Source of the DNA: Aquimarina sp.
Lineage (GTDB): Bacteria; Bacteroidota; Bacteroidia; Flavobacteriales; Flavobacteriaceae
Length of the DNA: 8,443 bases
Reading direction: 5' to 3'
NCBI GenBank assembly: GCA_020628975.1
Contig: JAHDEF010000037.1
Span: 1 to 8,443, forward strand
The translations under genes and the position numbers were made by a program. Every line of letters begins with the position of its first letter. Positions within the stretch are counted from its first letter, which is position 1. Of this stretch, positions 5,967 to 8,443 are shown in pieces. The notes beneath the pieces were generated by a model, which saw nothing but the letters and a program-made list of their open reading frames with translations, had not been told where the DNA came from and did not search any database.

Positions 5967-7106
5967 CTAATTCACTTTCTCCGCAACCACCTCTTTTACT
6001 GCTTCAATAAACGCATCTATTTGGTGTGTCTGAATAGTTAATGGAGGAAGAATTCTTAATACATTATTATTTTTCGCTCCACCAGTGAACATATGCTTTT
6101 CGTAAATCAATTGCTTACGCATATCTGCAACAGGTGTTTCAAATTCAATTCCTAACATTAAACCTCTACCCTTCAATTGGACTACTCCTGGTATTTCTCT
6201 GGCTTTCTCCATAAAATACTGCCCAGTGATAGCTGTTTTCTGGATTAAAGATTCTTTCTCTAATACATCTAACACTGCAATACAAGCAGCACAAGCTAAA
6301 TGATTTCCTCCAAAGGTAGTTCCTAACAAACCGTATTTTGACTTGATATGTGGCGCTATTAAAATTCCTCCGATTGGAAATCCATTCCCCATGCCTTTTG
6401 CCATAGAAATGATATCGGGCTGAATACCGTGATGTTGGAATCCGAAGAATTTTCCTGTTCTACCAAAACCAGACTGTACCTCATCTAATATTAAACATGT
6501 ATCATTTGCTTTAGTGAGCTTTTCTAATCCCTGAAAAAATTCAGTTTCTGCTTCATCTAATCCTCCTACTCCTTGTACAGGTTCAATAATTACCGCACAA
6601 ACATCGCCCTTTTTCAACTCAGCTTCTACAAGATCTAAATTACCCATAGGTAAAATAGTTACTTCTTGCTGTGCATTAATTGGAGCAATAATCGCCTTGT
6701 TATCTGTTGCTGCTACTGCTGCAGATGTACGTCCATGAAAACCATTTTGAAATGCCACTACCCTGTGTTTTCCATTATGGAAAGATGCTAACTTCAATGC
6801 ATTTTCATTGGCTTCTGCTCCTGAACTACATAGAAATAATTCGTATGCATCACATCCGGAAAGTGCTCCTAGCTTATCTGCCAATTCTTGCTGCAAAGAA
6901 TTTTGAACAGCATTACTATAAAAACCTAAATTATCTAATTGTGATTTTAATTTATGAACATAGTGCGGATGCGCATGGCCAATAGAAATTACGGCATGAC
7001 CTCCATACAAGTCTAAATATTCTGCCCCTTCTTTATCCCAAACCGTGCAATCTTCTGCCTTAACGGGCTCTACATTATACAATGGGTATACGTCGAATAG
7101 TTTCAT
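5967..7106 (-). CDS. argD: Acetylornithine (or N-acylornithine) aminotransferase, class III PLP enzyme
   Basis: Transaminates N-acylglutamate 5-semialdehyde with glutamate to give N-acylornithine. It is 379 residues, close to the family norm. Landmarks are GGHAVISIGHAHP at 35-47, SSGAEANENALK at 94-105 (PLP phosphate), FHGRT at 123-127, EPVQGVGG at 175-182, the DEVQSGFGRTG block at 208-218 with Asp208, PLP-binding Lys237 in SMAKGMGNGFP, TTFGGNHLAC at 263-272 and RILPPLT at 351-357. The natural acyl group could be acetyl or succinyl: some Bacteroidetes use N-succinyl intermediates, and the sequence alone does not decide. Activity as ornithine aminotransferase, which would link to the adjacent ProA product, is possible in this family. 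The start MKLFDVYPLYNVEPV is the usual one for flavobacterial ArgD. It lies between argC and proA with long spacers on both sides. Confidence 0.93.
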   Translation of the reverse strand: MKLFDVYPLYNVEPVKAEDCTVWDKEGAEYLDLYGGHAVISIGHAHPHYVHKLKSQLDNLGFYSNAVQNSLQQELADKLGALSGCDAYELFLCSSGAEANENALKLASFHNGKHRVVAFQNGFHGRTSAAVAATDNKAIIAPINAQQEVTILPMGNLDLVEAELKKGDVCAVIIEPVQGVGGLDEAETEFFQGLEKLTKANDTCLILDEVQSGFGRTGKFFGFQHHGIQPDIISMAKGMGNGFPIGGILIAPHIKSKYGLLGTTFGGNHLACAACIAVLDVLEKESLIQKTAITGQYFMEKAREIPGVVQLKGRGLMLGIEFETPVADMRKQLIYEKHMFTGGAKNNNVLRILPPLTIQTHQIDAFIEAVKEVVAEKVN

Positions 7107-7110
7107 CTGT

Positions 7111-7211
7111 TAGCTTCACTAACGGCTCTTAGCTTTTGGCTATTGGCTATTAGCATTTTTTACTATTAATAATTAAAAGCTAATAGCTAACTGCTAAAAG
7201 CTAATGGCTAT
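7111..7211 (-). repeat. Heptad tandem/inverted repeat in the argC-argD spacer
   Basis: The 105-bp gap is almost entirely repeat. On the minus strand, from 7210 to 7176, there are five back-to-back 7-base units of the form TAGCNNT (for example TAGCCAT, TAGCTTT). On the plus strand, from 7129 to 7156, there are four more 7-base units: TTAGCTT, TTGGCTA twice, and TTAGCAT. The two blocks face each other: 7129-7154 and 7179-7204 are inverted copies matching at 22 of 26 positions around a 24-base AT-rich loop. The transcript could form a long hairpin between argC and argD. Copies elsewhere in the genome are expected but cannot be seen here. Confidence 0.65.
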
Positions 7212-8195
7212 CTAAAAAGCTGAGCTTTTTAAATTCAAACCTGTTTTTTCGTCTAATCCAAACATTAAATTCATATTGTGAATCGCTTGTCCTGAAGCTC
7301 CTTTTACTAAATTGTCAATAATGGAAGTTACTAGAATCATTCCATCTTTAACATCAACATGCAGTATACATTTATTGGTATTTACTACTTGTTTTAAAGC
7401 TATTGGAGTACTCGAAATTACTACAAACGTAGCATCCTTGTAAAAATCTTCATATAAATTTACTGCTTGTTCAACGCTACCATCGAACTTAGTATATGCC
7501 GTTGCATAAATACCACGGCTAAAATTCCCTCTATTCGGTATAAAGAAAACCGGTTGATCGTGATTTGGTTGCAGTTGTTTAGCACTTTGGTTTATTTCCC
7601 CTAAGTGCTGATGCGTAAACACCTTGTAGCTTGAAAAGTTATTATCTCTCCAACTAAAATGTGTTGTAGATGATGGAGAAACTCCAGCTCCTGTACTCCC
7701 CGTAGTGGCATTTACATGTACTGCATCATTGATTTTCCCTGCAGCTGCTAATGGCAATAAGGCATGTTGAATTGCTGTGGCAAAACATCCTGGATTTGCA
7801 ATATTATTTGCCTTAACAATATCCGATTTATTTAATTCGGGCAATCCATACACGAAATCTCTTCCTTGAAATTCCTTATCGGCTAACAAACGAAAATCGT
7901 TTCCTAAGTCAATTACTTTTGTTGCTTCCGAAAAAGTATTGGTTTCTAAGAAAGCCCTAGAACGCCCATGTCCTAAACATAAAAACAATACATCTACATC
8001 TGGATTCACCGTATCTGTAAATAGCACCTCAGATTCTCCTATTAAATCAGCGTGCGCTACATCTAGTGGTTTACCTGCATTAGTAGTACTAAATACAAAA
8101 TCAATTTCTGTATTTGGATGATGAATTAATAATCTTAATAATTCTCCTGCTGTATATCCCGAACCTCCTACGATTCCAACCTTTATTTTTTTCAT
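7212..8195 (-). CDS. argC: N-acetyl-gamma-glutamyl-phosphate reductase
   Basis: Reduces N-acetyl (or N-succinyl) glutamyl 5-phosphate with NADPH to the semialdehyde used by ArgD, the third step of arginine synthesis. At 327 residues it is normal length. The Rossmann loop GIVGGSGYTAGEL is at 7-19, catalytic Cys137 is in ANPGCFATA (133-141), the general-base His is in HQHLGEI (195-201), FIPNRGNFSRGIYAT is at 218-232, and the C-terminal signature KGASGQAIHNMNLMFGLDE is at 298-316. The start MKKIKVGIVGG puts the first beta strand at the usual place. The gene lies 79 bp after argG and 105 bp before argD, both gaps filled by repeats. At its 3' end the last codons form AAAAAG and CTTTTT, a weak hairpin that is probably a by-product of coding. 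Confidence 0.96.
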   Translation of the reverse strand: MKKIKVGIVGGSGYTAGELLRLLIHHPNTEIDFVFSTTNAGKPLDVAHADLIGESEVLFTDTVNPDVDVLFLCLGHGRSRAFLETNTFSEATKVIDLGNDFRLLADKEFQGRDFVYGLPELNKSDIVKANNIANPGCFATAIQHALLPLAAAGKINDAVHVNATTGSTGAGVSPSSTTHFSWRDNNFSSYKVFTHQHLGEINQSAKQLQPNHDQPVFFIPNRGNFSRGIYATAYTKFDGSVEQAVNLYEDFYKDATFVVISSTPIALKQVVNTNKCILHVDVKDGMILVTSIIDNLVKGASGQAIHNMNLMFGLDEKTGLNLKSSAF

Positions 8196-8200
8196 AAAAA

Positions 8201-8274
8201 GAATTTAAGGAGTTAAGAAGTTAGAGAAGTTAAGTCATAATTAACCTAACTACTTATTTCTTAACTTCTATTAA
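8201..8274 (-). repeat. Repeat-filled argG-argC spacer with inverted repeat
   Basis: AGAAGTTAAG (8225-8234) and CTTAACTTCT (8260-8269) are a perfect 10-bp inverted repeat. A second copy of the left arm, AGTTAAGAA (8211-8219), can pair with the same right arm. GTTA recurs every 8-9 bases in the left half and TTAAC/CTAAC recurs in the right half. The part next to the argC start (TAACTTCTCTAACTTC on the minus strand) matches the sequence next to the proA start at 14 of 16 positions, so this spacer and the argD-proA spacer appear to be related elements. No promoter or terminator is evident. Confidence 0.55.
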
Positions 8275-8443
8275 CTACTCCGAAAAAGTTTTATTCACAT
8301 TATGGTAAATCTTATTGGCATTACCATAGATTTTGATGAACCCTTTAGCGTCATCTGCGGACCAACCTTTATTTACCTCTCCATATTGACCAAAATCTGA
8401 TTTCATTAAATCGAATTCAGATTCGATACCAACTAAACTGAAA
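8275..8443 (-). CDS. argG: Argininosuccinate synthase, C-terminal end only (cut by window edge)
   Basis: The last 55 codons and stop of a minus-strand gene that continues beyond the right edge. The translated end begins FSLVGIESEFDLM, contains FGQYGEVNKGWSADDAKGF and ends in YGNANKIYHNVNKTFSE. I recognise this as the C-terminal oligomerisation tail of flavobacterial argininosuccinate synthase, which condenses citrulline with aspartate using ATP in the next-to-last step of arginine synthesis. The catalytic ATP and citrulline sites lie outside the window. Its position 79 bp upstream of argC on the same strand agrees with an arginine operon. The reading frame is open from edge to stop. Confidence 0.92.
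   Translation of the reverse strand, partial: FSLVGIESEFDLMKSDFGQYGEVNKGWSADDAKGFIKIYGNANKIYHNVNKTFSE

Noticed and set aside
6707..6985. Open frame of 92 codons on the plus strand
   Set aside because: It is antisense to argD within its PLP-binding region; no start context or family signal.
7214..7230. Hairpin AAAAAGCT / AGCTTTTT at the end of argC
   Set aside because: Almost no G/C in the stem, no loop room if fully paired, and it coincides with the last argC codons; not a convincing terminator inside an operon.
7939..8121. Open frame of 60 codons on the plus strand
   Set aside because: It is antisense to the N-terminal part of argC and low in complexity (Ser/Thr/Lys-rich); a shadow.

Overview
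The window looks like an AT-rich member of the Flavobacteriia (phylum Bacteroidetes). The evidence is the gene content and flavobacterial-type protein termini (a short PUA-less glutamate 5-kinase, a bacterial GH3 protein, a DUF2797 protein), the near absence of Shine-Dalgarno sequences, and one good Bacteroidetes-type promoter (TTTG, 20 bp, TANNTTTG). The genus cannot be fixed from the sequence alone.

Right half, 8443 down to 3916, all on the minus strand: a mixed arginine/proline biosynthesis cluster read as argG (3' end only), argC, argD, proA, proB. Both pathways start from glutamate. ProB and ProA make glutamate 5-semialdehyde, the proline precursor. ArgC and ArgD act on the N-acylated parallel branch towards ornithine, and ArgG acts late, on citrulline. 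proA and proB overlap. The three other spacers (argG-argC, argC-argD, argD-proA; 79 to 105 bp) are unusual, because each is filled by an imperfect inverted repeat built from short degenerate tandem units. proC, argB, the carbamoyltransferase gene, argE and argH are not here.

Middle, 3823 down to 2565, minus strand: a two-gene unit of a classical short-chain dehydrogenase (FabG-like) and, 8 bp later, an Ogt/MGMT-type DNA alkyltransferase with an intact PCHR active site.

Left, 2530 down to 1: a DUF2797 protein on the plus strand, divergent from a GH3-family adenylating enzyme on the minus strand. A 14-bp perfect palindrome lies in their shared 99-bp upstream region. The DUF2797 transcript appears to end at a clear intrinsic terminator located inside the coding sequence of the convergent ogt gene. 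The 118 bp left of the GH3 gene carry a promoter pointing out of the window, towards a gene that may start at position 11.

I see no CRISPR array, tRNA, rRNA, insertion sequence, phage gene or defence system. Most of the window is conserved housekeeping metabolism. The least explained items are the DUF2797 protein, which has GIY-YIG/T5orf172-like spacing and an altered zinc-knuckle residue, the bacterial GH3 enzyme, and the repeat-filled operon spacers.
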